The notes: generated by a model from the sequence alone, not told the origin. Shown: positions 8,327 through 15,881, counted from the stretch's first letter. The stretch is 16,744 bases of DNA from CANHCC01 sp040381555 (GCA_040381555.1 JBEIHC010000061.1:1-16744), one strand, 5' to 3'. Numbers and translations are program-made.

Positions 8327-8346
8327 GGAGCCAGGCGGCTCCTTTT
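8327..8346 (+). terminator. Likely terminator of the histidine kinase transcript
   Basis: GGAGCC (8327-8332) / GGCTCC (8337-8342) with loop AGGC, followed by TTTT. It lies 80 bp after the kinase stop codon. The T-run is short, so efficiency is uncertain. Confidence 0.6.
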
Positions 8347-8526
8347 AATAACCCAACGAAACAAAAGTAATTCTATATTTCGTACCAGAAAAATAAAAAT
8401 CAGTAAATAATACTTTCGCTTATTAATAAGTAGTTATTATTTATCTATATGCGAAAATTGTTTATATTAAGCGCTTGAAAGTTAGAGAAATCCATCATCC
8501 ATTTAAAATCCAATAGCTTAAATAAG

Positions 8527-8549
8527 CCTTGACTTACTATAAGTCAAGG
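8527..8549. repeat. Perfect 10-bp inverted repeat
   Basis: CCTTGACTTA (8527-8536) and TAAGTCAAGG (8540-8549) are exact reverse complements around CTA. It would fold to a stable hairpin in RNA of either strand, and no T-run follows in either direction. It is paired closely with another perfect hairpin at 8568-8585. Confidence 0.8.
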
Positions 8550-8567
8550 AACGATAAGCGAAGTTTT

Positions 8568-8585
8568 GTCCGGATTACTCCGGAC
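8568..8585. repeat. Perfect 7-bp GC-rich inverted repeat
   Basis: GTCCGGA (8568-8574) / TCCGGAC (8579-8585) around TTAC. On the plus strand a third partial copy, ACTCCG, follows. The minus-strand form is followed only by AAAACTTC, so it is not a terminator. Confidence 0.75.
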
Positions 8586-8693
8586 ACTCCGTGGTTCTCA
8601 TTTTTTTAACACTTGGTCCATATTAGACCTCTTTCGTATTCAAGAATTCCCGATGCAGGAAAAAATTAATCTGCACTGAATTTAACGCCCTCA

Positions 8694-8701
8694 CAAATGT
8701 A
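8694..8701 (-). promoter_or_regulatory. Perfect Bacteroidota -7 element on the minus strand
   Basis: TACATTTG matches TAnnTTTG exactly, and GGTG 20 bp upstream is a partial -33. It does not precede a reading frame of useful length. It is the proposed promoter of the candidate RNA that ends at 8261. Confidence 0.35.
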
Positions 8702-8849
8702 GAAATATCTGGATATCTCCTCACCGCCTGTAGTGCGGAAATAAATTAATCAATACTCTCATTTATAGTACATTAGATAACACAACATTGATTTATCGGG
8801 AGAAACAATTCTACAAAGTTGCCGGAATAACCTCGTCTTCGTGTAAACT

Positions 8850-8885
8850 AAAAATCGGAAACAGGTACTAACCTGCTCCCGATTT
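8850..8885 (-). terminator. Terminator of the DUF1573 gene
   Basis: Two-part stem: CAGGT (8862-8866) / ACCTG (8871-8875) with loop ACTA, a 3x3 internal loop, then AAATCGG (8852-8858) / CCGATTT (8879-8885). On the minus strand it ends in a T-run of five. It begins 30 bp after the stop codon at 8916. Confidence 0.85.
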
Positions 8886-8915
8886 AATCTTATGCTGAAA
8901 AATAGCCGCTTTAGA

Positions 8916-10040
8916 TTATTTCTTTGGTTCTTGAGGCTGATTGGTATCTGCTGGATTTACCACCCCCTGCAAGAATAAAATCACCACGGGTTCATACGGA
9001 TCATCGGTTACGACAGTAATCGATTTATGAATAGTACCATTTTGGCCAGTTGAGTTAAAAATCGCTTTCGCTGTTGCCGTTTCTCCCGGCATCAGTTTCA
9101 TTTTATCCGGTTGAGAACTCGTACATCCACAACCAGGTTTCCATTTCCGAATGGTAAGTTCTCCTGCCCCAGTGTTGGTTAAACGGAACTCATGCTCAAC
9201 AGATGTTCCCTGTACAATATTCCCAAAATTTGCTTCACGCGTTTCAAACTTTCCTCTCCCCATTTTATCCTTCTGCTCCTTACTCATACCAGCCACATAA
9301 TCTCCACGATATCCAAATAGGCTAAACATCTTTTCGCCATCGGTGGTCTCATCTGTAAACAATCGCAAGGGATAATAGACATTCCCCCAATCTTCAGCTG
9401 CAGCTCCATCAACGGTTAAGGTCAGAGTCAGAGAATCATTTGCTTTAATTAAGGCTTCTGTTGGACTCACTGTAATATAAGTTGGTGCTTCATTCCGTTT
9501 TAAAGTAACCGGCTCGGCAGATTCGTTAAATAAAGTAACCTTTACTTTTTTGTGGGCATTCGTAAAAAGAGAATCAAAAGATATATAAGTCCCAGTCATA
9601 CGAATCTTTCCCATTTTAACCGGAAAAGCTTCCGTAAGTTCTTTGGGTCTTGGGGTTACAATTCCCTTAATTTCCAAAATCTGAACTTCCGCATTTGCCA
9701 TAGCATCTTCTGGCCACTTCTTAATAGATACGGTAATAGATTTCACGAATTCTCCTGGTCTTCCTTCTGGATTAAACTCGGCAGAGATACTTCCCTTTTT
9801 TCCAGGAGCAATAGCATCCTTTGTGAAATGAGGAGCAATGCACCCACAGGAGGGCTTCACCTCACTAATCAGAATGGTGTCCTTAGTGATATTTTTAAAT
9901 TCGAACTGAGTGCGCACGGAGCCTGCTTCTTCGCGAATGGTACCAAAATCATTCAGAATAGAAACAAACTTTACGCTTTGAGAAAATACTGCCGAAGCAA
10001 GTAAACTAAGCAAAAGGAAAATAGGGAGTCGTAAGTTCAT
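8916..10040 (-). CDS. Exported DUF1573 protein with two modules
   Basis: 374 residues from the ATG at 10040, which opens a typical signal peptide (MNLR, hydrophobic stretch, SAVFS before Q21). The frame is open to an earlier start at 10079, but that would add 13 polar residues in front. Two DUF1573 (Ig-like, ASH-type) modules are seen. The first, about residues 25-130, carries PSCGC (cysteines 65 and 67). The second, about 270-365, carries KPGCGC (cysteines 304 and 306). Between them is a beta-rich segment of about 130 residues. The last residues are polar, with no sorting domain. The function of the family is not established; proteins are usually periplasmic or outer-membrane associated in Bacteroidota. 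It is 110 bp downstream of the guanine deaminase gene and has its own terminator. Confidence 0.93.
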   Translation of the reverse strand: MNLRLPIFLLLSLLASAVFSQSVKFVSILNDFGTIREEAGSVRTQFEFKNITKDTILISEVKPSCGCIAPHFTKDAIAPGKKGSISAEFNPEGRPGEFVKSITVSIKKWPEDAMANAEVQILEIKGIVTPRPKELTEAFPVKMGKIRMTGTYISFDSLFTNAHKKVKVTLFNESAEPVTLKRNEAPTYITVSPTEALIKANDSLTLTLTVDGAAAEDWGNVYYPLRLFTDETTDGEKMFSLFGYRGDYVAGMSKEQKDKMGRGKFETREANFGNIVQGTSVEHEFRLTNTGAGELTIRKWKPGCGCTSSQPDKMKLMPGETATAKAIFNSTGQNGTIHKSITVVTDDPYEPVVILFLQGVVNPADTNQPQEPKK

Positions 10041-10150
10041 AATAGATGTTGACAGGATTGAATGCCTGCCTCTAATCAAAATTCGGCATAATATCTGGCA
10101 ATGCCAAATATTCGATGAGTAGAGGGTTACCCTAAACAGGAGTTAAGCGA

Positions 10151-10624
10151 TTAATATAAAGTTTTATCTTCTTTCGCTTCCCAAGCTCGGAAAGCGGCTA
10201 ATGATTCTTGCCTCAACAAAGGCTGAAGCGGATATTTTCTTTCAGAAGGCTTCAAGGGTACTTCCCGATAAATAAAGTCATCATCAAACCCAATATCGGC
10301 AGCATCTTCACGCGTATTTCCATAAAAAACCCGATCAGGTCTTGCCCAATAAATGGCGCCCAAACACATCGGACAAGGTTCACAGGTAGTGTAAAAATCA
10401 CAACCACTTAACTGAAAGCTACCCAAAACTTTGCAAGCATTTCGAATGGCAGTTACTTCTGCATGAGCAGTAGGATCCATAGACGATGTTACTTGATTCG
10501 TACCGGTAGCAAGGATCTTTCCATCTTTTACAACCAAAGCTGCAAAAGGACCTCCAGTGCCATTCGCTACATTCTCTACTGAAAGCCGTATGGCCTCCCG
10601 CATAAAGTCTTCAGGGGTTTGCAT
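10151..10624 (-). CDS. guaD: Guanine deaminase (zinc-dependent, cytidine-deaminase fold)
   Basis: 157 residues, cytoplasmic, converting guanine to xanthine and ammonia in purine salvage or catabolism. The zinc site is complete: H54-A-E56, with E56 as proton shuttle, and C84-P-M-C87. It resembles Bacillus GuaD strongly in DPTAHAEVTAIR, CEPCPMCLGAIYWARP and GFDDDFIYRE, and ends in a Tyr as GuaD does. This separates it from tRNA adenosine deaminase TadA. The ATG at 10624 shares its A with the TGA stop of the RNase gene upstream (TGATG), so the two are probably translationally coupled. A TTG one codon earlier is a less likely start. Confidence 0.93.
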   Translation of the reverse strand: MQTPEDFMREAIRLSVENVANGTGGPFAALVVKDGKILATGTNQVTSSMDPTAHAEVTAIRNACKVLGSFQLSGCDFYTTCEPCPMCLGAIYWARPDRVFYGNTREDAADIGFDDDFIYREVPLKPSERKYPLQPLLRQESLAAFRAWEAKEDKTLY

Positions 10625-12177
10625 CAACTAAAACTGATTTCTTCTGACTGCTTGTTGTAATACTTAATGGTTGTAAAAGGCAAAGAACTGTCTGCCGTTA
10701 TACGCACCCACTTTTTATAGGTAAAAAACCATCGCATCCGAATACTAGGGAAGCCTCTCGTGAGATATGCCTCTATATACGGATTGACGACTAATTCGAG
10801 ATAAGACTCCCGATTTTCCCTAAACAAGAAATCTACATGTCCGGCAATTTCATCGGTAATTAGAATGGATGGCATAATTTTACCGGTGCCATTACAACTA
10901 GGGCATACCTCGGAAGTAACGATATTGACCTCAGGTCGTACGCGCTGCCGGGTAATTTGAATTAATCCAAATTTACTCATCGGCAAAATGGTATGCTTCG
11001 CACGGTCGCGTTTCATTTCATCCTGAAGCCGATCGAAGACAGCTTTCCGATTTTCGGCTTTCCGTAGATCAATAAAATCGACTACAATGATGCCCCCCAT
11101 ATCTCTGAGCCGCAATTGACGCGCAATCTCTGTTGCTGCATCCATATTAATCCGAAATGCATTGGCCTCCGGAGATTCATCTGACATCTTAGAGCTACCG
11201 CTGTTTACATCAATAACATGCAGCGCTTCGGTATGCTCGATCACTAAATAGGAACCGGTATGAATGTTAACCGTTTTACCAAAGGATGCTTTAATCTGCC
11301 TTTCAATACCCATTAACTCAAACAAGGCAACCTTGCCTTTATGCAGCTTGAGCATTTTCAGGCTATCGGGCTGATGAACTTTTAGGTAATCGGAAAGCTC
11401 GTTGTAGGTATCCGAGTTGTCTGTCAATATAGAATCGAACCCTACACTCAGCATATCGCGCAACAAGGATGAAGAACGATCCATCTCACTCAAAACCTTT
11501 GCAGGCGGATTAGCGCCTGGAATGCTTTGAGTAAGGCGATTCCACTTTTCCTTCAGCAGATTAAGGTCGGCCTCTAGGTCGGAAAGTTCTTTCCCTTCGG
11601 CTGCCGTGCGCACAATAATACCAAAATTCTTTGGTCGGATACCTTCCAACAATCGCTTCAATCTCTTTTTCTCTTCCACAGATTTGAACTTTCTGGAAAT
11701 AGAAATATCATTTGAGAAAGGAACTAGGATGATATACTGACCTGCTAGAGATAATTCACAAGATAGTCTCGGCCCCTTTGAAGAAATGGCTTCCTTCACA
11801 ATTTGCACCAGAACTTGTTGACCAGCCTTTAAGACACCCGACATTTTTCCATGCTTATCAATCTCTGGCTGGATCTGCATTTTTTCCACCGCAGGGAATT
11901 GTCCCTGAGGTTTCTGAGCAGCTGACAGAAAGTTTTGCATGGTCTTAATTTGGGGACCCAAATCAAGATAGTGTAGAAATGCATCTTTTGAATAACCCAC
12001 ATCCACAAATGCGGCATTCAGACCGGGCATAATTTTCTTGACCCGTGCGAGGTATATATCCCCTACGGTGAATTGATTATCAGACTTATCAAAATGCAGT
12101 TCCGTAATTCTTTTATTCTCAAGAATACAAATACGGAGACTGCCCTCTGCTGAGCTGATTATTAGTTCGTTTGCCAC
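10624..12177 (-). CDS. rng: Ribonuclease E/G family endoribonuclease
   Basis: 517 residues, acting on rRNA precursors and mRNA in the cytoplasm by cutting single-stranded AU-rich sites. Domains: S1-like about 37-130 (GDIYLARVKKIMPGLNAAFV, with the usual Bacteroidota insertion about 75-115), 5'-sensor/RNase-H-like region about 130-300, then the DNase I-like catalytic region. Metal ligands corresponding to E. coli RNase E D303 and D346 are D323 (VIDVNSGS) and D367 (IIVVDFIDL). A zinc-link CPSC is at 425-428. There is no degradosome scaffold tail, so the length fits RNase G. The start is GTG at 12177, because the frame upstream reaches a TGA with no ATG. The operon order HU, TPR, small ribosomal protein, RNase E/G ties it to core gene expression. 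Confidence 0.95.
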   Translation of the reverse strand: MANELIISSAEGSLRICILENKRITELHFDKSDNQFTVGDIYLARVKKIMPGLNAAFVDVGYSKDAFLHYLDLGPQIKTMQNFLSAAQKPQGQFPAVEKMQIQPEIDKHGKMSGVLKAGQQVLVQIVKEAISSKGPRLSCELSLAGQYIILVPFSNDISISRKFKSVEEKKRLKRLLEGIRPKNFGIIVRTAAEGKELSDLEADLNLLKEKWNRLTQSIPGANPPAKVLSEMDRSSSLLRDMLSVGFDSILTDNSDTYNELSDYLKVHQPDSLKMLKLHKGKVALFELMGIERQIKASFGKTVNIHTGSYLVIEHTEALHVIDVNSGSSKMSDESPEANAFRINMDAATEIARQLRLRDMGGIIVVDFIDLRKAENRKAVFDRLQDEMKRDRAKHTILPMSKFGLIQITRQRVRPEVNIVTSEVCPSCNGTGKIMPSILITDEIAGHVDFLFRENRESYLELVVNPYIEAYLTRGFPSIRMRWFFTYKKWVRITADSSLPFTTIKYYNKQSEEISFS

Positions 12178-12206
12178 AGCAATGATGGTTAGATCAAATG
12201 TTCACA

Positions 12207-12221
12207 CCAGTTTAGAACTGG
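12207..12221 (-). promoter_or_regulatory. Hairpin in the leader of the RNase E/G gene
   Basis: CCAGTT (12207-12212) / AACTGG (12216-12221) with a 3-nt loop, perfect 6-bp stem, in the 53-bp gap between the 29-aa ribosomal protein gene and rng. No T-run follows on the minus strand, so it is not a terminator. It could be a processing or autoregulation site, or simply a stabilising 3' end of the upstream message. Confidence 0.45.
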
Positions 12222-12230
12222 CAGAGCACT

Positions 12231-12320
12231 TTATTTCTTCTTATGACGATTTTTGCGTAAGCGTTTTTTGCGCTTGTGAGTGGCAATTTTATGTCTTTTT
12301 CTTTTTTTACCGCAAGGCAT
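12231..12320 (-). CDS. Tiny basic ribosomal protein, AURKAIP1/COX24 (bS22/mS38-like)
   Basis: 29 codons: MPCGKKRKRHKIATHKRKKR and nine further, mostly basic residues ending HKKK. About 60% of residues are Lys or Arg. The KKRKRHKxxTHKRKKRxRxNRHKKK pattern is that of the AURKAIP1/COX24 C-terminal domain, found in mitochondrial mS38 and as stand-alone small proteins in Bacteroidota, where it is taken to be a ribosomal component. The ATG at 12320 is 11 bp from the TPR gene stop, and the gene sits 53 bp before rng, so it is likely co-transcribed with both. Automated gene finders can miss it because of its size. Confidence 0.88.
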   Translation of the reverse strand: MPCGKKRKRHKIATHKRKKRLRKNRHKKK

Positions 12321-12330
12321 ATTATATGAA

Positions 12331-13128
12331 TTAAGAGTTTAACAATCGATTTAATTTTTCCTTCTTCTCAACTGCAATGGTTTCCGTACTTTCCAGCGCT
12401 TTTCGAGCAAAACTTTTTGCCTCTTCCCGCTTGGATTGTGCCGATAAACTTTCAGCCATTCCAATTAAGGCTCTGACATTACCCGGATCTAGTTTCAAAG
12501 ACTTTTGAAACCGTTCCTCTGCTTTTGCCCACTGACCGGTTTGTAGTGAAAACTCCCCTAAGATAAGTTGAATTTTCACATTGTCCGGATTCGCTTCTGC
12601 CAAACTTCGGAGCTCCAGAATCCCTTCCATACTACGACCGTTCGTGTTGACCAGCAATAAAGCGCGTTCAACCACAAAGTCAGCATCAGACGCTCCCATT
12701 AAAATAGCTTTGGAGCGAAGATTGAGTTCCAGAGTATGTATGGCTTGCTGCAAGCTGGTATCTGACAAGGAACGATACTGATTTAGTACCTCCGCCTGCT
12801 CAACTATTGCAGATTGGTCGGTACCCAATAAAGCAGCTTGTGAGCGACACCAGTCTTGTACGAGGGTATCAGGGCTGGATTGAGCAATTTCCCCCCACAC
12901 CTGCTGAAGCTGCACAGAATCCCGACTTTGGGAAAGTTTCTCGGCTGCTGCAGCCAATTCCGGCTGAAGGGTAATCAATGAAGAAGGAAAGAACTGATCA
13001 GACTTATTCGCTTTTTCTGCTGTGGTTTGATCCTCAGTAACTAAAGCCTTTCGGTCTGCAATAAATAACAGAATAAAAATGAGTCCACCCAACCCAAGAA
13101 TACTCAGTCTTAATGTTTTTGAAGACAT
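12331..13128 (-). CDS. Membrane-anchored TPR protein
   Basis: 265 residues. One N-terminal membrane segment (about 7-24, LRLSILGLGGLIFILLFI) without a cleavage site is followed by an acidic and Gln/Ser-rich helical region probably outside the cytoplasm. Two TPR units are clear at about 183-216 (ILGEFSLQTGQWAKAEERF) and 217-250 (ALIGMAESLSAQSKREEA). Earlier helices (60-175) may be degenerate TPRs. It sits 24 bp after the HU gene and 10 bp before the small ribosomal protein gene, so it belongs to the same transcript. The function is unknown; TPRs serve protein contacts. The start ATG at 13128 is well placed for the membrane segment. Confidence 0.88.
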   Translation of the reverse strand: MSSKTLRLSILGLGGLIFILLFIADRKALVTEDQTTAEKANKSDQFFPSSLITLQPELAAAAEKLSQSRDSVQLQQVWGEIAQSSPDTLVQDWCRSQAALLGTDQSAIVEQAEVLNQYRSLSDTSLQQAIHTLELNLRSKAILMGASDADFVVERALLLVNTNGRSMEGILELRSLAEANPDNVKIQLILGEFSLQTGQWAKAEERFQKSLKLDPGNVRALIGMAESLSAQSKREEAKSFARKALESTETIAVEKKEKLNRLLNS

Positions 13129-13152
13129 GATAATCCTGGAGTTTTAGTTAAT

Positions 13153-13458
13153 TCACTTTTTATCTCTTTTTTTCAGCTTACTGCTAGTTTTTACTTTCTC
13201 CACGAAAGTTTTTGCTGGCTTAAAACTGGGTATATAATGCTCATCAATAATGATGGCAGTATTTTTGGAAATAATCCGAGCCACTTTACGCGCTCTTTTT
13301 TTAACGATGAAACTGCCGAATCCTCTTACATAGACATTCTCCCCTTCTGTTAATGAATTTTTGATCACCTTAAAGAAGGCCTCAATGGAATTGGCTACAT
13401 CTGCTTTTTCCACGCCCGTTTTCTGGGCAATTTCTGAAATAACTTCTGCTTTTGTCAC
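13153..13458 (-). CDS. HU-family nucleoid DNA-binding protein
   Basis: 101 residues from a GTG at 13458, giving MTKAEVISEIAQKTGVEK, the standard Bacteroidota HU start. The frame is open up to an ATG at 13569, but those 37 extra residues are unlike HU and run to within 8 bp of the upstream stop. The core GFGSF (46-50) and beta-arm region RARKVARIISKNTAIIIDEH (55-74), then FKPAK, identify the HU/IHF fold. The arm lacks the usual R-NP tip, replaced by SKNT as in relatives. A short Lys-rich tail follows (91-101). It bends and compacts DNA as a dimer. It is first in a probable operon with the TPR protein, the 29-aa ribosomal protein and RNase E/G. TAGGTTCG upstream is one base from the -7 consensus. 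Confidence 0.93.
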   Translation of the reverse strand: MTKAEVISEIAQKTGVEKADVANSIEAFFKVIKNSLTEGENVYVRGFGSFIVKKRARKVARIISKNTAIIIDEHYIPSFKPAKTFVEKVKTSSKLKKRDKK

Positions 13459-13576
13459 GGTATCGTATTTTTTATTGCTCTGTAACTTTCTGAATTCGAA
13501 CCTACTCCGGTTCAATAAACAGGAAGGCAAAATTAAGAGATTTCTGTGGAATGACAATACCAGGAACAAAAGATTC

Positions 13577-14713
13577 CTAAAAAGCTTCGTCTAAAGTAAA
13601 ATAATACTGTGTTCCTTGACGACCTATTCCTATGTCCAATCGCACATTTAAGTACTCCTTTCTCAACAATTTACCTCTAAAACCCAACCCATAAAATGGA
13701 TGCCAGATACTGCCCACAGGACTATTTTTAAATACGCTTGCCAAGCCCCCAAAAAAGGTCATCCCCATTCTTTTCCACACCTTTAATCGGTATTCTCCCT
13801 GCACAACCAGGTGATGCCTTTCCCGAAAACGACCCTGATAATAGCCCCTTCCCGCATTTTCCCCACCCAAAATGCCCATCTGACGAAAGGGAGGATCCCC
13901 CGGGTTGTACTGAAGTAAAATATTTCCCGCTAATACATCTCTCCCCTTCCGAAAGGGCTGATATCCCCGCACATCCATTAACCAAGCGCTATAATTAAAG
14001 GCACTTCCCGTTTTATCTGAAAAGATTGACCCAGAAAATTCTGCATACACCCCCGAGGCAGGAAAATAAATATTCTTTCGAGTATCCAACACTACTGCCC
14101 AGCCGGGGCCTGATACCCAGCCTCCTCGATTCCCACTCACCCCTTGCTGCCGAAAACTCGAACAGTCGCCATACTCCATCCCATACATATTTTCATATAA
14201 GTATATCGGCCCGGTATAAATAGTGCCACTCACCCGATAAAATGCACGCAGAAAAAAACGACTCATAGCAAAACTGTAGGACTCCTCCCATGAATCCGGA
14301 GTATACTCCCCTACTCCGTAATACAACTCTGGAAAACGCATCCATAAATACCCGGTGCGAATCATCCAACGATTCTGAGGGGTAAAAATCTCGACCGTAG
14401 GTTTAAATACAAATTGCTGATTCTGAGTGTAAGTTGCCGATAATCGGATGCTGGATGGACGAGTGCCCCGAAAATCTGGGGAGGTGCGAAACACAAAATT
14501 TCCCGCCAATACCCCACTCCAACGCGTTTCAGGCAAATACCGGACTACCGGCACCAAAATAAAATAATTCGCCCTTTTACTGCTGCTGTCTTCCGGTACC
14601 GTATCCTGAATCCAACGATGAATTTTTCCGGGAAGGTCCAAGCCCTGAGCCCTAACAGCCCCTATACCCCAAATAATCAAACCAAAACCCAATACCCAAT
14701 TCCTGAGAAACAT
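13577..14713 (-). CDS. POTRA-less BamA/TamA (Omp85)-family outer-membrane barrel
   Basis: 378 residues with a signal peptide (about 1-22, AVRA before Q23). No POTRA repeats are present; the mature protein is close to the size of a bare 16-strand barrel. Omp85 hallmarks are visible: LDTRKNIYFPASGVYAEF (209-226, the DxRxxxxFPxxG motif) and the loop-6 motif GRGYYQGRFRE at 288-298, with R289-G290-Y291 in place of VRGF. The chain ends in Phe, a barrel-assembly signal. Bacteroidota carry many such short D15-type proteins of unknown cargo; it is not BamA itself. It is divergent from tryptophan dioxygenase, and its stop lies 118 bp before the HU start. Confidence 0.88.
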   Translation of the reverse strand: MFLRNWVLGFGLIIWGIGAVRAQGLDLPGKIHRWIQDTVPEDSSSKRANYFILVPVVRYLPETRWSGVLAGNFVFRTSPDFRGTRPSSIRLSATYTQNQQFVFKPTVEIFTPQNRWMIRTGYLWMRFPELYYGVGEYTPDSWEESYSFAMSRFFLRAFYRVSGTIYTGPIYLYENMYGMEYGDCSSFRQQGVSGNRGGWVSGPGWAVVLDTRKNIYFPASGVYAEFSGSIFSDKTGSAFNYSAWLMDVRGYQPFRKGRDVLAGNILLQYNPGDPPFRQMGILGGENAGRGYYQGRFRERHHLVVQGEYRLKVWKRMGMTFFGGLASVFKNSPVGSIWHPFYGLGFRGKLLRKEYLNVRLDIGIGRQGTQYYFTLDEAF

Positions 14714-14717
14714 CCCT

Positions 14718-14749
14718 CAAACCTATACAGAAATGCCTTGGTGTGCAAC
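14718..14749 (-). promoter_or_regulatory. Promoter of the Omp85-like gene
   Basis: On the minus strand a GTTG -33 element (14749-14746) and an exact -7 box TAGGTTTG (14725-14718) are 20 bp apart, fitting the Bacteroidota primary sigma consensus. The -7 box ends 4 bp before the ATG at 14713, so the message would be leaderless or nearly so if this promoter is used. Confidence 0.55.
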
Positions 14750-14847
14750 CTTTTTGAACCCTAAATCAGACGGATTCTGAAGATTATTTGCCAAGTCCTA
14801 TTTTTAGCCTGCCATTTTTCCGATATTAGCCCCCTATTTCACTCCTT

Positions 14848-15825
14848 ATGGAAATTCTACCTGAAACGCTTGAGAAAATTCGCAAACTCGCGGAAAAATA
14901 CAGCAGCACCGGACAAGACCTAAATTCTTATCTCGAAGGCTTGTTGCATACCGAATACCTTACCTATTGGGATTATGTACACCTCGATACCTTATTGTCC
15001 CTACAAACACCCCGAACAGCTTTTCCGGATGAACAAATATTTATCATCTACCATCAAATTACGGAACTGTATTTTCGCCTGATTCTCGCTGAGTTGGAAC
15101 AAATTTGCTCCCCCATTCAATCCTGCTCGGCAGAGGATATGAAAATGCGGCTGCGCAGAGTAGCTGCCTATTTCAAGAATCTTTCCGGATCCTTTGATGT
15201 CATGGTCAATGGAATGGAACCCCAACAATTTCTAAAATTCCGGATGGCTCTGCTACCCGCCTCCGGATTTCAATCTGCTCAATACCGCATGATAGAACTC
15301 ATCTCAACCGGCTTGCCCCAATTGGTTCATCTCGACTATCGCGCTACCCTCAGAGGCAATGAAACCCCTGCAGAAATGTATCAGCACATCTACTGGAAAT
15401 ACGGAAACATAGAACTCAAAACGGGAAAGAAAACTTTGACCCTGACCATGTTTGAAGAAAAATATGATTCCACCCTCGAAGGGATGAGCATTAAATACCA
15501 TCAAGATAACCTGAGAGCAAAATTTCTGGCCCTCACCAAAGAACAACAGGAAGATTCAGAATTAGTGGATCTCCTCAAACAACTGGATCTTCAAGCAAAT
15601 ATTTTCTGGCCTTTGAGTCATTATAAGTCCGCCGTGCGTTATCTCCATAAGGACATGGAAGACATTAAAGCAACGGGAGGAACCAATTGGCAGAAATATC
15701 TCCCTCCCCGATTTCAGAAAATCATCTTCTTCCCGGAAATCTGGACAGAATCTGAAATTGAGGAATGGGGAAAAGGATGGGTGATGGATTTATTCAACAA
15801 ACAGGTCGAAACCTATTGGAAATAA
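14848..15825 (+). CDS. kynA: Tryptophan 2,3-dioxygenase
   Basis: 325 residues, haem enzyme that opens the indole ring of L-tryptophan with O2 to N-formylkynurenine, first step of the kynurenine pathway; cytosolic. Family motifs: YLTYWDYVHLDTLLSLQ (37-53), DEQIFIIYHQITELYFRL (61-78) with distal H69, FRMALLPASGFQSAQYR (131-147) with substrate-carboxylate R132, and SHYKSAVRYL with H258 as probable proximal haem ligand, followed by TGGTNWQKYLPPR. The length is slightly above the bacterial norm through its N-terminus, and all active-site elements are present. No other kynurenine gene is in the window. The DUF4294 gene starts 56 bp later on the same strand. The start ATG at 14848 gives a typical helical N-terminus. 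Confidence 0.96.
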   Translation: MEILPETLEKIRKLAEKYSSTGQDLNSYLEGLLHTEYLTYWDYVHLDTLLSLQTPRTAFPDEQIFIIYHQITELYFRLILAELEQICSPIQSCSAEDMKMRLRRVAAYFKNLSGSFDVMVNGMEPQQFLKFRMALLPASGFQSAQYRMIELISTGLPQLVHLDYRATLRGNETPAEMYQHIYWKYGNIELKTGKKTLTLTMFEEKYDSTLEGMSIKYHQDNLRAKFLALTKEQQEDSELVDLLKQLDLQANIFWPLSHYKSAVRYLHKDMEDIKATGGTNWQKYLPPRFQKIIFFPEIWTESEIEEWGKGWVMDLFNKQVETYWK

Positions 15826-15881
15826 ATTTCAAAAATCCATGCGGCTAATTCGGCATGATTTTTCCATTGCCCCAAAAACAA

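Larger units (their letters stand above)
8261..8690 (-). ncRNA. Candidate minus-strand structured non-coding RNA
   Basis: Inference from signals, not from a known family. A perfect -7 box TACATTTG lies at 8701-8694 on the minus strand, a strong terminator is at 8292-8261, and no gene lies between. The transcript would begin near 8688 and run about 420 nt. It would contain GGTC/GACC (8615-8629), the perfect 7-bp GTCCGGA/TCCGGAC hairpin (8568-8585), the perfect 10-bp CCTTGACTTA/TAAGTCAAGG hairpin (8527-8549) and the terminal hairpins. No conserved motif of tmRNA, RNase P, 6S or SRP RNA was recognised. The -33 element is poor (GGTG). It may instead be a long 3' UTR or an mRNA-decay intermediate. 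Confidence 0.35.
8247..8915. other. 669-bp non-coding region rich in hairpins
   Basis: No credible reading frame on either strand. Hairpins lie at 8269-8292, 8311-8325, 8327-8342, 8527-8549, 8568-8585 and 8852-8885. A 12-bp palindrome CTTATTAATAAG sits at 8419-8430. The region lies between the 3' ends of the kinase gene (plus) and the DUF1573 gene (minus), so part of it is 3' UTR. Two separate minus-strand terminators with no gene between them suggest an extra transcription unit. Confidence 0.7.

Noticed and set aside
9552..10004. 150-codon plus-strand open frame
   Set aside because: It lies wholly antisense to the DUF1573 gene, which has a signal peptide and family motifs. The antisense translation is low-complexity and family-less.
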